A stretch of DNA of 64,000 nucleotides from Candidatus Schekmanbacteria bacterium RIFCSPLOWO2_02_FULL_38_14 (GTDB lineage Bacteria; Schekmanbacteria; GWA2-38-11): NCBI GenBank assembly GCA_001790855.1, contig MGDH01000038.1, positions 31,133 to 95,132 on the forward strand, written 5' to 3'. Every line of letters begins with the position of its first letter. Position 1 is the first letter of the stretch. Shown one piece after another: positions 1 through 9,700 of this stretch. The translations under genes were made by a program, and so were the position numbers. The notes below the pieces were generated by a model. It was not told where the DNA came from. It was given only the letters and a program-made list of their open reading frames with translations, and searched no databases.

Positions 1-2137
1 TCAGTCCTTTTGTTTTTGCATCCCTTGCTGAAGCAATAAGTTTTCTGATGTCATCATAGGCCTTTATGTAGGTTACAGGATTTGACCTTACTGACCTTCC
101 GATTGGCGACTGGTCCATCAGTATGATGTCATCTACAAGCTCTGTCCCTTCAATAAAATCAAACCCTCCGGCATCCTGTTCCTGCGAGTGGAGAGGCAGC
201 GGAGTTTTTTTTGCTTTTTTGCTTAGTGTTTTGAATCCTGCATAGAGAACATCATCCAGAAGTGTTGATTTTCCTGAGCCTGAAACCCCGGTTATGCAGG
301 TGAGAACGCCAAGGGGAATACTGACGTTGAGATTTTTTAAATTATTTTTGCGCGCATTGCGAATCTGCAAGAACCCCTTTGGATTTCTCCTGATGGATTT
401 AAAGTCCGTCAGATTCCCATGCTTTAAGAATCTGGCGGTCAGCGACTCTTTTGAGTTCAGGAGGTTGTCAAGGTTTCCTTCAAATACAACTTCTCCTCCA
501 AGCTGCCCTGCTCCGGGTCCCAAATCAATGATTTTATCAGCTCCTTTGATTATGGTCCTGTCGTGCTCAACAACAACAACTGTATTGCCGCTCTCCTGCA
601 GGCTTTTTAAAATATTGAGCAGCCTTGTGCTGTCTCTTGCGTGGAGTCCAACAGTGGGTTCATCAAGGACATAGAGTGTATCTGTCAGGGATGAGCCAAG
701 GGCTGAGGCAAGGCTAATCCTCTGCATCTCTCCGCCGCTTAATGTCCTTGTCTGCCTGTCAAGAGTGAGGTATCCAAGCCCGACATCCTTTAAGTATTTA
801 AGGCGTGATTTTATTTCTTTTATTACAGTTTTTCCTGTTTCATATTCGTGGTTGCTTATTGTAAGATAGTTAAAAAATATTCCAAGGTCACTTATGCTCA
901 TCTGGCTTAGTTCAGAAATGTCTTTTCCTACGAATTTTATATTCAAGGCTTCTTTTCTAAGCCTTTTACCATTGCACGCTTCACACAAAGTATAGCTTCT
1001 GTACTTTGCAAGCATAACCCTGACATGGATTTTGTATTTCTTGCTTTCAAACCAGTCAAAAAAACCTTTTACTCCAACAAAATCGCCTGCGCCATTTATG
1101 ATTAAATCTTTTTCTTTTTCTGTTAAGTCCCTGAATGGCTTATCAAGGGGAATTCTGTGTCTTTTTGCAGCTTTCTCAAGGTCATGATACATTTTCTGAT
1201 ATGATGGAGTATTCCAGACTGCTATTGCGCCTTCTTTTATGGAAAGGTTTTTATCAGGAATGACTTTGTCAATATCTATCCCTGTTACCCTTCCAAAACC
1301 GTGGCAGACCTGACAGGCTCCGAGAGGGCTGTTAAAAGAAAAAAGAAGCGGCTCAGGTTTCATGAAGCTTTTGTTGCATACAGTACAATTAAATGATGAG
1401 TCAAAGTTTATTCTTTCATTTTCGTGTACAATTACAGAGGCTTTTCCCAGTCCAATTTTAAATGCGGTTTCAAGCGATTCATTCAGTCTCGTAAAGGAAT
1501 TTTCATTAACTTCAATCCTGTCTATGAGGATATCTGTTTTTCCCTTTTTTTCAGAAACGCTGTATTCATCCTCCTCAAGGTTAATGAATCTGCCTTCTTC
1601 ATATACACGGTAAAATCCCTGTTTTATCAGTTCATCTTTTATTGTTTCAAAAAGCCTTTCATCTTCTGTTCTTAACGTGGAAACAATCAGAATCCTTGTT
1701 CCGTGGCAGGTATCAAAAAGATATTTTGCAGCGCTTTCGGGGTTATCTTTTTTAACTTCAATGCTGCACTCAGGGCAGAAGGTCCTGCCTGTTTTTGCAT
1801 AGAGAAGCCTTAGATAATCATTCAGTTCAGTTGCAGTTCCAACAGTTGACCTTGCATTCTTCACGCTGTTTTTCTGCTCAAGCGCAATTGCAGGCTGGAT
1901 ATGGTTTATGTAATCAACGTCAGGCCTCTCCATCCTTTCAAGAAACAGCCTTGCATATGTTGACATTGACTCAACGTACCTCCTCTGTCCTTCTGCATAT
2001 AGGGTATCAAAAGCAAGGCTTGATTTTCCTGAGCCTGAAACCCCGGTTATGACTGTTAGCTTTCCTGTTGGTATGGTGCAATTTAGGCTTTTGAGATTGT
2101 TTGTCCTTGCACCGGTTATTTCTATTTGTTTATCCAT
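1..2137 (-). CDS. uvrA: UvrA, excinuclease ABC subunit A (3' end outside window)
   Basis: DNA damage-recognition ATPase of nucleotide excision repair; loads UvrB on lesions. The reading frame opens at an ATG (MDKQIEITGA) and runs off the left edge, so 712 of roughly 940 residues are visible. The first Walker A (GVSGSGKSS) lies near residue 31, a CxxC...CxxC zinc module near residues 250-280, an ABC signature (LSGGEMQR) near 465 followed by the Walker B/D-loop region, and the second Walker A (GVSGSGKST) near 617. Order and spacing match canonical UvrA; the second signature lies beyond the window. No frame break seen. The upstream neighbour is a co-oriented lipoprotein gene about 100 bases away. 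Confidence 0.97.
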   Translation of the reverse strand, partial: MDKQIEITGARTNNLKSLNCTIPTGKLTVITGVSGSGKSSLAFDTLYAEGQRRYVESMSTYARLFLERMERPDVDYINHIQPAIALEQKNSVKNARSTVGTATELNDYLRLLYAKTGRTFCPECSIEVKKDNPESAAKYLFDTCHGTRILIVSTLRTEDERLFETIKDELIKQGFYRVYEEGRFINLEEDEYSVSEKKGKTDILIDRIEVNENSFTRLNESLETAFKIGLGKASVIVHENERINFDSSFNCTVCNKSFMKPEPLLFSFNSPLGACQVCHGFGRVTGIDIDKVIPDKNLSIKEGAIAVWNTPSYQKMYHDLEKAAKRHRIPLDKPFRDLTEKEKDLIINGAGDFVGVKGFFDWFESKKYKIHVRVMLAKYRSYTLCEACNGKRLRKEALNIKFVGKDISELSQMSISDLGIFFNYLTISNHEYETGKTVIKEIKSRLKYLKDVGLGYLTLDRQTRTLSGGEMQRISLASALGSSLTDTLYVLDEPTVGLHARDSTRLLNILKSLQESGNTVVVVEHDRTIIKGADKIIDLGPGAGQLGGEVVFEGNLDNLLNSKESLTARFLKHGNLTDFKSIRRNPKGFLQIRNARKNNLKNLNVSIPLGVLTCITGVSGSGKSTLLDDVLYAGFKTLSKKAKKTPLPLHSQEQDAGGFDFIEGTELVDDIILMDQSPIGRSVRSNPVTYIKAYDDIRKLIASARDAKTKGL

Positions 2138-2141
2138 TTTT

Positions 2142-2200
2142 ATCAAATCTCAAATTCCAAACTCCAAACAAATTCAAGATGCAAATAAGCAAAACAGCCA
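2142..2200. repeat. Half copy of the TCAAA-rich palindrome family
   Basis: The spacer upstream of uvrA carries a tandem-like run of CAAATC, CAAATTC, CAAAC units. It resembles the left arm of the longer TCAAA palindromes at 3321, 31945, 35041, 38016 and 60814, but no matching right arm is seen here, so it looks like a decayed or half element. Confidence 0.4.
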
Positions 2201-2241
2201 TAAGTAATAAGCAGAAAAGTATTGAAGTATCATTCTTATAT

Positions 2242-2886
2242 TTACGGTATTGTTTCAACAATTTTCATGCAAAGTTCGTTGGCATTTCTGGCAAACTCAG
2301 CTTCATTCAGATAATAATTCCACAGGGATGTCACAGGGCCTGTTGCAAGGCTTAAAACAGTAGTAATCATATTAGAATATGTTATTCCGGGGAATGTCCC
2401 TCCGTAGGTTGTAATTTTATGTTCAGCAGCCCAGAGGGTTTTTCCTGTCCTGGTGTCTTTCATTTCAACAAAAAGCCCTACAGTTTTAGAGGCATAAAAA
2501 AACATCCATTTTTTTTTGTAATAAGTTACCTTTCCGTAAATTAATGCATCTGCCTCCAGCATCTTTCCAATTTCTTCTGGATGAGGGCTTCTAAGGGGAG
2601 AAGGGTTTTTTATGCGGTTTTTTTTTAACTCAGAATCCACCTTGAAAATTTCGACATCAATGAATTTCTTTGGACTGAACTGGGCATAAAAGATTTTTCT
2701 TAAAACATCAGAGGCTTCAGGATTATCTGAAAAATTTTCAAAAGGAAGGATTGCTACTATTTTCGGAGAGGCTTTTTTAAAGTAGGCTGATACATCGTAT
2801 GTGACATCAAAAAGATTGGTGAAAACAGAGCACGATGCAAGGGATACTGCCAAAAAAATTATTAAAAAAACTTTTTTCAGGTTCAT
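2242..2886 (-). CDS. Outer-membrane-type lipoprotein, GNA1162/DUF799-like
   Basis: Predicted secreted lipoprotein of about 214 residues. The signal peptide MNLKKVFLIIFLAVSLASC ends in a lipobox with the lipidated Cys at residue 19. The mature part begins with a sentence-like pattern PKIVAILPFENFSDNP, typical of the GNA1162/DUF799 and related CsgG/TolB-N-like lipoproteins thought to assemble near the outer membrane; the assignment is by pattern only. A longer frame could start at a TTG at 2925, but that TTG is the -35 hexamer of the promoter listed here, so the ATG at 2886 is preferred. No SD sequence precedes it. Confidence 0.75.
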   Translation of the reverse strand: MNLKKVFLIIFLAVSLASCSVFTNLFDVTYDVSAYFKKASPKIVAILPFENFSDNPEASDVLRKIFYAQFSPKKFIDVEIFKVDSELKKNRIKNPSPLRSPHPEEIGKMLEADALIYGKVTYYKKKWMFFYASKTVGLFVEMKDTRTGKTLWAAEHKITTYGGTFPGITYSNMITTVLSLATGPVTSLWNYYLNEAEFARNANELCMKIVETIP

Positions 2887-2896
2887 ATTTTTTAAA

Positions 2897-2925
2897 ACTA
2901 TAATTGGCAAAGAATATAATGTCAA
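2897..2925 (-). promoter_or_regulatory. Sigma70-type promoter, leaderless or near-leaderless mRNA
   Basis: On the minus strand TTGACA (2925-2920) is followed by a 17-base spacer and TATAGT (2902-2897). Only ten bases separate the -10 box from the ATG at 2886. Transcription normally starts about seven bases after the -10, so the mRNA leader should be zero to four bases. No Shine-Dalgarno sequence is present. Confidence 0.65.
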
Positions 2926-2992
2926 ATTTAGCTTGATTTAATAATAATGTTTTTCTAATATTTGAAAACTATTTATTCAGGAGGGTTGAAAG

Positions 2993-3313
2993 ATGAATTA
3001 TGACGGTATCCTCTTTTTGCTCAGGAACGACAAAAAGTTCTGTCCAAACTGCGAAGAACTTCGTTCTATCTGGCTTCAGAATAACCTTTCAAAAAAAATA
3101 GAGATAAAGCATATTGACTGGGAAGACAGGTCTGAGGTAATCAAAGCTCTTGGAGAAAAAGGGTGTCCTCAGTTTCAGATTCTGACAGATGATAAGATTC
3201 CTGGCATAGAGGTAAAAGAATACAACAGGAACCGTTATCTTACCAGTGTATACGATATCTCCCTGTGGTGGAATAAAAAGTACGGAGCTCCTGTAAGGGC
3301 GAGCAAGGAATAG
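2993..3313 (+). CDS. Thioredoxin/glutaredoxin-fold protein
   Basis: A 106-residue cytoplasmic protein with a CPNC redox motif at residues 17-20 after a short beta strand (GILFLLRND). A later KGCPQF segment sits where thioredoxin folds keep their cis-proline. These are the only recognisable marks; the family is not identified. A strong SD (AGGAGG) precedes the ATG. It stands between divergent lipoprotein and co-directional foldase genes, so a role in thiol chemistry for secreted proteins is possible but unproven. Confidence 0.65.
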   Translation: MNYDGILFLLRNDKKFCPNCEELRSIWLQNNLSKKIEIKHIDWEDRSEVIKALGEKGCPQFQILTDDKIPGIEVKEYNRNRYLTSVYDISLWWNKKYGAPVRASKE

Positions 3314-3320
3314 GCTGTCT

Positions 3321-3442
3321 AATGCCAAATGTCAAAACTCAAAGCTCAAATGGAATCCAAAGCCTGACTGACCAAAATTTTCAGCATTTGGTTTTTGACA
3401 TTTGGATTTTATTGCATTGAGATTTGGCATTTGAAATTTTTT
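3321..3442. repeat. TCAAA-family intergenic palindrome
   Basis: Left arm AATGCCAAATGTCAAAACTC and right arm rich in TTTGACATTTGG and TTTGGCATTTGAA can pair over most of the 120-base spacer. It lies between the thioredoxin-fold gene and the parvulin gene, leaving the latter its own SD. Same family as the repeats at 31945, 35041, 38016 and 60814. Confidence 0.7.
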
Positions 3443-3460
3443 AAACAAAAAGGAGAAATA

Positions 3461-4450
3461 ATGTATTCAAAAAAAATAGCCGGATGTTTTTTAATTCTAC
3501 TGTCGTTCATAATAATATTACCGCTTATTGCAGGCGCGGAAGAGAGGAAAAGTCCTGATAAGGTAATTCTGGCAGAAGTGGGCGATAAGAAAATAACCCT
3601 TCAGGACCTTAACAGTAAAATCTCTGAGCTGCCTCTTCAGTATAGAGGCTTTTTCTCTGACCCCGGGAAAAAGGAAACTTTTCTGAACTCACTTGTCCAG
3701 CAGATTGTTCTTGCTAAAAAAGCAAGGGAGCTAAAGATGGATCAGAAGCCGGAGATTTCTGAGAAGATAAATGATATTACCAATCAGATACTAAGCCAGG
3801 AACTGGTAAAAGAAGAAATTCTTAAAAAAAATAATATATCAGATGAAGAGATTAAGAAATATTATGGGAATAATGTTGATAAATACAGAGAGCCTGAAAG
3901 TGTAAAAGCAAGCCATATACTCATAAAGGTTGACGAGGATGCAGGCGAGGAGGCGAGAAGCAAATCTGAAGCAAAGGCAAAGGAGATTCTTGAGAAGGCA
4001 AAAAAGGGTGAGGATTTTGCTGCTCTTGCAAAGGAATTTTCTGAAGACACTGCAACAGGCAAAAGGGGTGGAGACCTTGGATTTTTCAACAAAGGAAGAA
4101 TGGTTAAAGAGTTTAATGATGTTGCCTTCAAATTAAAACCAGGCGAGATAAGCGATATTGTTAAAACAAGATTTGGATACCATATAATAAAAGTTGAAGG
4201 GAAAAAAAAAGAACACCAGAAGGCTTTAACAGAAGTAAAGTCTCAGATTAAAGAAACTTTATCAAGAGAAGCCCTGAGAAAGAAACTGGATGAATATACA
4301 AAAAAGCTTTATGAGGAATCAAAGGTTGTTATGCATCCGGAGCTTTTAAAGGCAGCGGAAAGTGAAGAAAAAGATATTGATGAGATAGAAGAAACGGATG
4401 AGGAAAGCGTTGATGAGGATGGTTCAGAGATGGAGTTTGAAGAGGATTAG
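3461..4450 (+). CDS. Periplasmic parvulin-type peptidyl-prolyl isomerase (SurA/PrsA-like)
   Basis: Envelope foldase and chaperone of about 329 residues. The start at 3461 (MYSKKIAGCF) follows AGGAGA and opens a classical signal peptide ending near IAGAEE. A SurA_N-like helical segment (VILAEVGDKKITLQDLN to about residue 130) precedes one PPIC domain, visible as ASHILIKVDED, GGDLGFF, FGYHIIKV. The C-terminus is an unusual acidic tail, about 25 residues mostly Glu/Asp (EEKDIDEIEETDEESVDE). The 22 extra N-terminal codons available upstream lie in the repeat and are rejected. Followed closely by queF. Confidence 0.9.
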   Translation: MYSKKIAGCFLILLSFIIILPLIAGAEERKSPDKVILAEVGDKKITLQDLNSKISELPLQYRGFFSDPGKKETFLNSLVQQIVLAKKARELKMDQKPEISEKINDITNQILSQELVKEEILKKNNISDEEIKKYYGNNVDKYREPESVKASHILIKVDEDAGEEARSKSEAKAKEILEKAKKGEDFAALAKEFSEDTATGKRGGDLGFFNKGRMVKEFNDVAFKLKPGEISDIVKTRFGYHIIKVEGKKKEHQKALTEVKSQIKETLSREALRKKLDEYTKKLYEESKVVMHPELLKAAESEEKDIDEIEETDEESVDEDGSEMEFEED

Positions 4451-4468
4451 AGGGAGAAGAGTCCTGGA

Positions 4469-4849
4469 ATGAAATACGGGCAAAAGGCAATAAAGAGCGC
4501 AAAGCTTGAAATCTGGGATAACCCCAACCCTGAGAAGAGCTATGAGATTGAAATAGACTTTCCTGAGTTTACCTGTTTGTGCCCAAGGTCAGGTTATCCG
4601 GATTTTGCAACAATTAAGGTTAAATATATTCCTGACAAATATGTGGTTGAGTTAAAATCACTGAAACTGTATTTTAACAAATTCAGAAACCATTACATTT
4701 CCCACGAAGCTGTTGTAAATAAAATCTATGACCATCTCAGAAGAGCAATTAAGCCGAGATACATTGAAGTTGCGGGAGATTTTAATCCACGGGGAAATGT
4801 CAGAACAGTAATCCGCATATCTTCACAGGCTGATCGGGAATGTCATTGA
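4469..4849 (+). CDS. queF: QueF, NADPH-dependent 7-cyano-7-deazaguanine reductase
   Basis: Final cytoplasmic step of preQ1 synthesis for queuosine tRNA modification. The short type-I form (126 residues) shows the catalytic pair in [16 protein letters not shown], with the thioimide-forming Cys in LCPRSG and the proton-relay Asp in YPDF, and the [15 protein letters not shown] substrate motif. It begins 18 bases after the foldase stop, so cotranscription is likely. The last few codons (SSQADRECH) run into a decayed intergenic repeat, suggesting the original C-terminus was replaced by repeat sequence. Confidence 0.93.
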   Translation: MKYGQKAIKSAKLEIWDNPNPEKSYEIEIDFPEFTCLCPRSGYPDFATIKVKYIPDKYVVELKSLKLYFNKFRNHYISHEAVVNKIYDHLRRAIKPRYIEVAGDFNPRGNVRTVIRISSQADRECH

Positions 4850-4940
4850 TGTGATGAGCAAAACGGTTGCGAGGCTTAACCGAAGCAAACTCAGAGCAGA
4901 TTCCTCGCTTTGCCCGGAACAGACTCCGCAATCTAATAAA
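4840..4940. repeat. Decayed TCATTGCGAG-family element
   Basis: Downstream of queF the sequence AATGTCATTGATG...GTTGCGAGG...GAAGCAAACTC...CGGAACAGACTCCGCAATCT is recognisable as a degenerate copy of the element seen intact at 36831-37050 (which has CGGAACAGGCTCCGCAATCT). The remaining spacer to 5033 holds no gene. Confidence 0.5.
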
Positions 4941-5032
4941 AAATGTTGCAAATAAAGGGCTTGCCATATTAAGAAAATAAAATAAAGTTCAGAGTAAAGA
5001 ACTATTATATTACCTATAATGAAGGGTTTTAT

Positions 5033-5689
5033 ATGAAAATAAAATGGTATGGTCATTCTTCGTTTTTGATTACATCAAAAGATGGCACAAAAATCATAAT
5101 AGACCCTTATGAGCCCAAGGGTTATGATGGCGCCATAGGTTACGCTCCCATAAACGATATTGCTGATATTGCCCTTGCTTCACACGACCACGCTGACCAT
5201 GGGTATGTTCAGGGACTCAAAGGGACTCCGCAGGTAATCAATAAAGATGGAGAAACAAAGGCAAAGAATATAACCTTTAAAGGGGTACAGGCTTTTCATG
5301 ATACAGAAAAAGGAACTCAGAGAGGCGCTATATTAATTTTCAGATTTGAAGTTGACGGCATATCTGTTTGCCATCTTGGGGACCTTGGCGAGCCTCTTTC
5401 TGATAAACAGGTTGGAGAATTAAAACCAGTTGATATTCTTCTTATTCCTGTTGGCGGGTTCTTTACAATAGACTCAGAGGTTGTAACCCAGACTATTGAG
5501 AAATTAAAACCTGCAATTACAATACCGATGCACTATAAAACCAGCAAATGCGGATTCCCTCTTGCCTATGTTGACGAGTTTTTAAAGGACAAGAAAAAGG
5601 TCAGGAAGGCAGGAACTTCTGAAATTGAGCTCTCAAAAGCATCTCTTCCCTCAAGCCCTGAAATAGTCATTCTTGAGCATGCGCTTTAA
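5033..5689 (+). CDS. MBL-fold metal-dependent hydrolase (UPF0173/UlaG-like)
   Basis: A 218-residue single-domain metallo-beta-lactamase fold protein. The N-terminal MKIKWYGHSSFLI strand and the metal-binding HDHADH motif (residues about 52-57) are intact. Later motifs VCHLGDLG and IPMHYKT supply further ligands, and the family pattern PVGGFFTID is present. Members are cytoplasmic hydrolases or lactonases of mostly unknown substrate. Nothing in the neighbours (queF before, sulfite reductase-like gene after) tells the substrate. Confidence 0.85.
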   Translation: MKIKWYGHSSFLITSKDGTKIIIDPYEPKGYDGAIGYAPINDIADIALASHDHADHGYVQGLKGTPQVINKDGETKAKNITFKGVQAFHDTEKGTQRGAILIFRFEVDGISVCHLGDLGEPLSDKQVGELKPVDILLIPVGGFFTIDSEVVTQTIEKLKPAITIPMHYKTSKCGFPLAYVDEFLKDKKKVRKAGTSEIELSKASLPSSPEIVILEHAL

Positions 5690-5772
5690 AAAAACAAAAA
5701 AGAGAATCGTAGGGATGTTCCTTATGCAATAAGGCTTGAGGCATTGAGGAGAGAATTACAATAAAAAACCAT

Positions 5773-5801
5773 TTGACATAAATTATAATAAATCATAATA
5801 G
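5773..5801 (+). promoter_or_regulatory. Candidate sigma70 promoter for the siroheme/4Fe-4S gene
   Basis: TTGACA (5773-5778), 17-base spacer, TAATAG (5796-5801), about 35 bases ahead of the ATG at 5836. Pattern-based only. Confidence 0.45.
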
Positions 5802-5835
5802 ATTAATAATTAATTTTAAGAAACGGAGATTATTT

Positions 5836-6741
5836 ATGGAGTGGGATTCCAAAGCTGTTGAGGCTTTTATACAGATGCCTTTGTCAGGACTTGCAAAATC
5901 AATGGCAAAGGTCTTTGCTGAAAAAAAGGCAAGGAAGAACAAGAGCAGCAAGGTTACAATGAAAGAAATTGAGGAAACAAAAAAGGTTTATTATGAGTCA
6001 GTTCCAGAAGTTGTCCGCCGTAAAGAGTGGGAGAAAAGAATTAAGGAAGGCGAAGCTGACCTGATGGAAAAAGTGGAAAAAGAGTCGAGAGAAATTCTTG
6101 CAACTGATGTTGACCTTTTTGATGTGGACCTCTGCCATGCCCAGTATTTCCGCTGTGGCTCCCAGATAGTTGAGGTGAGGGAGCTTAAGAAGGAAATTGA
6201 GGAAAAACTGAGGAAGCTTAATGTAACTGAAATGGTAGCTGATATGCTTCACGATAACGAAAGGATTCTTCCCCACCACAGGGTAACCTTCTCAGTATCT
6301 GCCTGCAGCAATGGCTGTACAGGACCAGAGACAAAGGAATTCGGGATTCACGGAGTCGCAAAACCAGTGGTAACTGACGCCGAGTGCACTGAGTGCTATG
6401 CCTGTGTCCTGAGATGCCCTGATAATGCGGTCATTGTCATGAATGGAAAACCAAAGATTGATTATGGTAAGTGCAAGATATGCGAAGCCTGCGTAAGAGC
6501 CTGCCCGCAGGGAGTTTTGAAAACAGATAAAAAAGGTTACAGGATTATGGTTGGCGGAAGCTTCGGAAGGCATCACAAAGTCGCCCATGAGCTTTTCAAG
6601 ATTGCAGATAAGGAGACTCTTTTTAAGGTGATTGATGCGGGGATAAAGGTTATCAGAGAGCAGGCAATTGGCGAGGAAAGCATAACAAGCATAGTTGATA
6701 GAGTTGGAGTAGCTCCGATTTTTGAAAAGATGTATAAATAG
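5836..6741 (+). CDS. Sulfite reductase-like siroheme/4Fe-4S protein with two ferredoxin clusters
   Basis: A 301-residue protein in three parts. Residues 1-52 resemble the small PCP_red domain (MEWDSKAVEAF...P...VTMKEIEE), otherwise found on protochlorophyllide reductase and sulfite reductase relatives. Residues 85-180 look like a nitrite/sulfite reductase half-domain: C100-x6-C107, then C157-x3-C161 in SACSNGCTG, followed by FGIHGVAKP. Residues 181-230 hold two 4Fe-4S motifs (C184/187/190/194 and C213/216/219/223). Closest named idea is an AsrC-like subunit, but no asrA or asrB is adjacent, so electron donor and substrate are open. It is monocistronic and convergent with a kinase 15 bases away. 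Confidence 0.75.
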   Translation: MEWDSKAVEAFIQMPLSGLAKSMAKVFAEKKARKNKSSKVTMKEIEETKKVYYESVPEVVRRKEWEKRIKEGEADLMEKVEKESREILATDVDLFDVDLCHAQYFRCGSQIVEVRELKKEIEEKLRKLNVTEMVADMLHDNERILPHHRVTFSVSACSNGCTGPETKEFGIHGVAKPVVTDAECTECYACVLRCPDNAVIVMNGKPKIDYGKCKICEACVRACPQGVLKTDKKGYRIMVGGSFGRHHKVAHELFKIADKETLFKVIDAGIKVIREQAIGEESITSIVDRVGVAPIFEKMYK

Positions 6742-6758
6742 AAAAAGAGAACCGTTTT
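6741..6758. repeat. Orphan half of the RAYT-associated repeat
   Basis: GAAAAAGAGAACCGT followed by TTT is identical to the repeat flanking the transposase at 10355 except that its central CCCC is missing. It fills the whole gap between two convergent genes: the last base of one stop codon and part of the other stop lie inside it. Confidence 0.7.
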
Positions 6759-9700
6759 AATCAAGAACCTCCCGCACTTTTCTGAGGAGGGCGGTTGGCG
6801 AAATGGGTTTTGTGACAAAGCTCAAGCCGTCTTTCAAGATACCTTTTTCCCTGATAATATCTGCCGCATATCCGCTGATGAAAAGCACCTTCATTGACGG
6901 GCATATTTTTATTATCTCATCATATGCCTCTTTTCCGTTCTTCTTGGGCATTATAATATCAAAGAGCAGGAGCTGTATGCTGTCCCTGTGCTCAATAAAT
7001 TTATCCACCGCTTCCTGACCGTCCTGCGCAAGGATTACGGTATACCCGGACTCACTGAGCACCTCGCTCGTCAGCTTCTGAAGCATCTTGTCATCTTCAG
7101 CTACAAGCACTGTTTCAGTGCCATTGGGAATTAGCTTATTTTCCATGCTTTTTTCATCTGCGGTTTCTTTTTTTACAAGCGCAAGCGGGAGGTATATCCT
7201 GAATGTCGTTCCCTCTCCCGGCTCGCTGTAGACATTGATGTAGCCATCGTGCTGTTTTATTATGCCGTAAGCCATTGAAAGACCAAGCCCTGTCCCCTTG
7301 CCAACTTTTTTGGTAGTGAAAAACGGCTCGAATATCTTTTTCTTTGTCTCTTCATCCATTCCAATCCCTGTATCAGTTGCCGACATTATGGCGTATTTTC
7401 CCGGTTTTCCGTAGCTATGAGCTATTATGAATTCACTGTCAATCTCTGTCAGTGCAGTCTCAATGGTCAGCATGCCCCCTTTTGGCATTGCATCCCGCGC
7501 ATTGGTCGCAAGGTTCATTATCACCTGCTCAATCTGGGATGAATCAGCAAGGATGTTGACATCGCTTTCATTCAGTACAATCCTAATCTTTATATCCTCG
7601 CCTATAACCCTTACTAAAAACTTCTGCACCTTTCTGATGATTTCATTCAGGTCCACAGGCTTTATATCAGTAATCTGCTTGCGGCTGAAGGTAAGGAGGC
7701 TTTGGGTTAGCTGAGATGCCTGTTCTGCGGCTTCAAGCACGTGTTTGATATTCAGGCGATTGGGACTATCCTGCTCCATATTATTCATTGCTATAGAGGC
7801 ATAACCTATGATTGCCGTAAGCATATTGTTGAAGTCGTGAGCAATCCCGCCTGCAAGCGTGCCCACTGCCTCCATCTTCTGAGACTGGCGGAACTGGTTC
7901 TCAATCTGTCTTCGCTTGGTAACGTCAATATCTACACCTCTATATCCCAGAAGGGTTCCTTTGCTATCAAGAACAGGCACGCCGGCTGTTTCTATTATTA
8001 CTATGTTGCCCTGCTTATGAACACTCTGATTGGAAAATCCTTTAAAGGTTTGTTTGCGGGCAAAATACTCAAAAGCTGCTGTTTTAATCTTCTCTTTTAC
8101 ATCAGGAGCAAAGAAATTATAAAAGTATTTTTTCCCAATAATTTCTTCAGGCTTGTAGCCGAGAATTTTCTCAACAACCGGGCTTATATACGTATATAAA
8201 CCAACAGCGTTGACTTCCCAAATACATTCTTCTTTGCTTTCGGTTATCTGTCTGAACCGTTCTTCGCTTTTTCTCAGCGTTTTCTCTATCTGGCTGCGCA
8301 AGAGCGTAATTCCTACGCTTGCTCCAAGCCACTCAAAGAAATGGATTGTCTCAAGGGTGAAGCGGTTGCGCCGCCGGTCGTTTAATTGCAGAAGCCCGAT
8401 AATCTCTTTGTCTGAACGCAGGGGTATGAGCGCAACAGATTCGTAGCCCTCGTTGTTGCAGCGGTTTTGCATACGGGCAAGACAATTTATATCAGTAGTT
8501 GTTTTCAGGAGGTCTGTGGTGCTGTTTGTCCAGAAACTTCCCCCTTTGGTGAAGAATGGCAGCTTTGCATCGGTCCTGCCGTACAGGATGTTTCCGCACA
8601 TACATTCAAGGAACGGTTTCCCGTCTTTGTCGCATACAATATTCCCTAACTCATCTCTTGAGTAGAGGGAATTCTCGGCTTGCAGAAAACTCCCGGTAAA
8701 GCCATTTGCCTTGTAGTACGGAAAGTCGCTTCCCTCTCGCAGGCGGATTGCAACGGCTTCTATGCCTGTTGTATTTTTGACCAGAAAAAGAATGTCGTTG
8801 ATTGCGTCCGAAGTTGTCTCGTGACGGTTCAGAATGTCAAGCACATTGTGGGAGAGCCGCTCCCGTTTTTCAGCTTCCTTGCGCTCGGTGATGTCCTGCA
8901 CAACGGCAATGTGATAGTCGGGGGTATTACCCGATTCCCACATCGGGGACACAGCGAGGCTTACCCACGCAAGCGAGCCATCCTTGCAAATATACCTCTT
9001 TTCCATTGTGAACTCGCGAATCCTGCCAGTCTTGAACATTTCCATGTTTTCCATATCTGCCTGCAGGTCATCGGGATGAGTGATGGTCGGAAAATCAAGT
9101 TGTTTCATCTCATCGCTGGTATAGCCGACAATTTCACAATACTTTCGGTTGATACGGACAAATCGTCCTGTTGCGGTTTCTATCTCTGCCACGCCGACTG
9201 ATGCCTGTTCAAAAAGCACGCGGTACCGCTCTTCGCTCTTTCTCAATACCTTAGCCGCTTCATACATTTTTCTGTAAAAACTCATACTTTGTTGCCGCCA
9301 GATGAACCATGTTGCCATACCCACACTGATCAGCAGGGTGACAACGAGAATGACTGTGACCCATAGTTGCTCCTGCAATGGAGCGTACACTTCTTCAGAA
9401 TCCATCCGGGAAACCAGAAACCACGGAGAATCCGGAATGGCACCCACTGCTGCCAGCACCGGTGAGCCTCTATAGTCAATGCCTTCCACCACGCCTTTCT
9501 GACCTGAAACTGCCATTACTTCAGGCTGTTTCTTTCTGTTCAAGGAAGCACGAAGAGTGAGGGCGGTATTTTTTTGAAACCTCAATTCATTAAGAAAGAC
9601 GGCTTCGTTTCCTTCCCTGCGGATTATCAGGGTTTCTGCTGTTTTGCTGGGTGTTGGCCAGCGCTGGATAAAAGGGTAGAGATAGGAATAAGGATTAATC

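Noticed and set aside
5695-5765. A 20-codon frame reading ENRRDVPYAIRLEALRRELQ
   Set aside because: It looks protein-like but has no start, no SD and no extended frame; at most a short relic.
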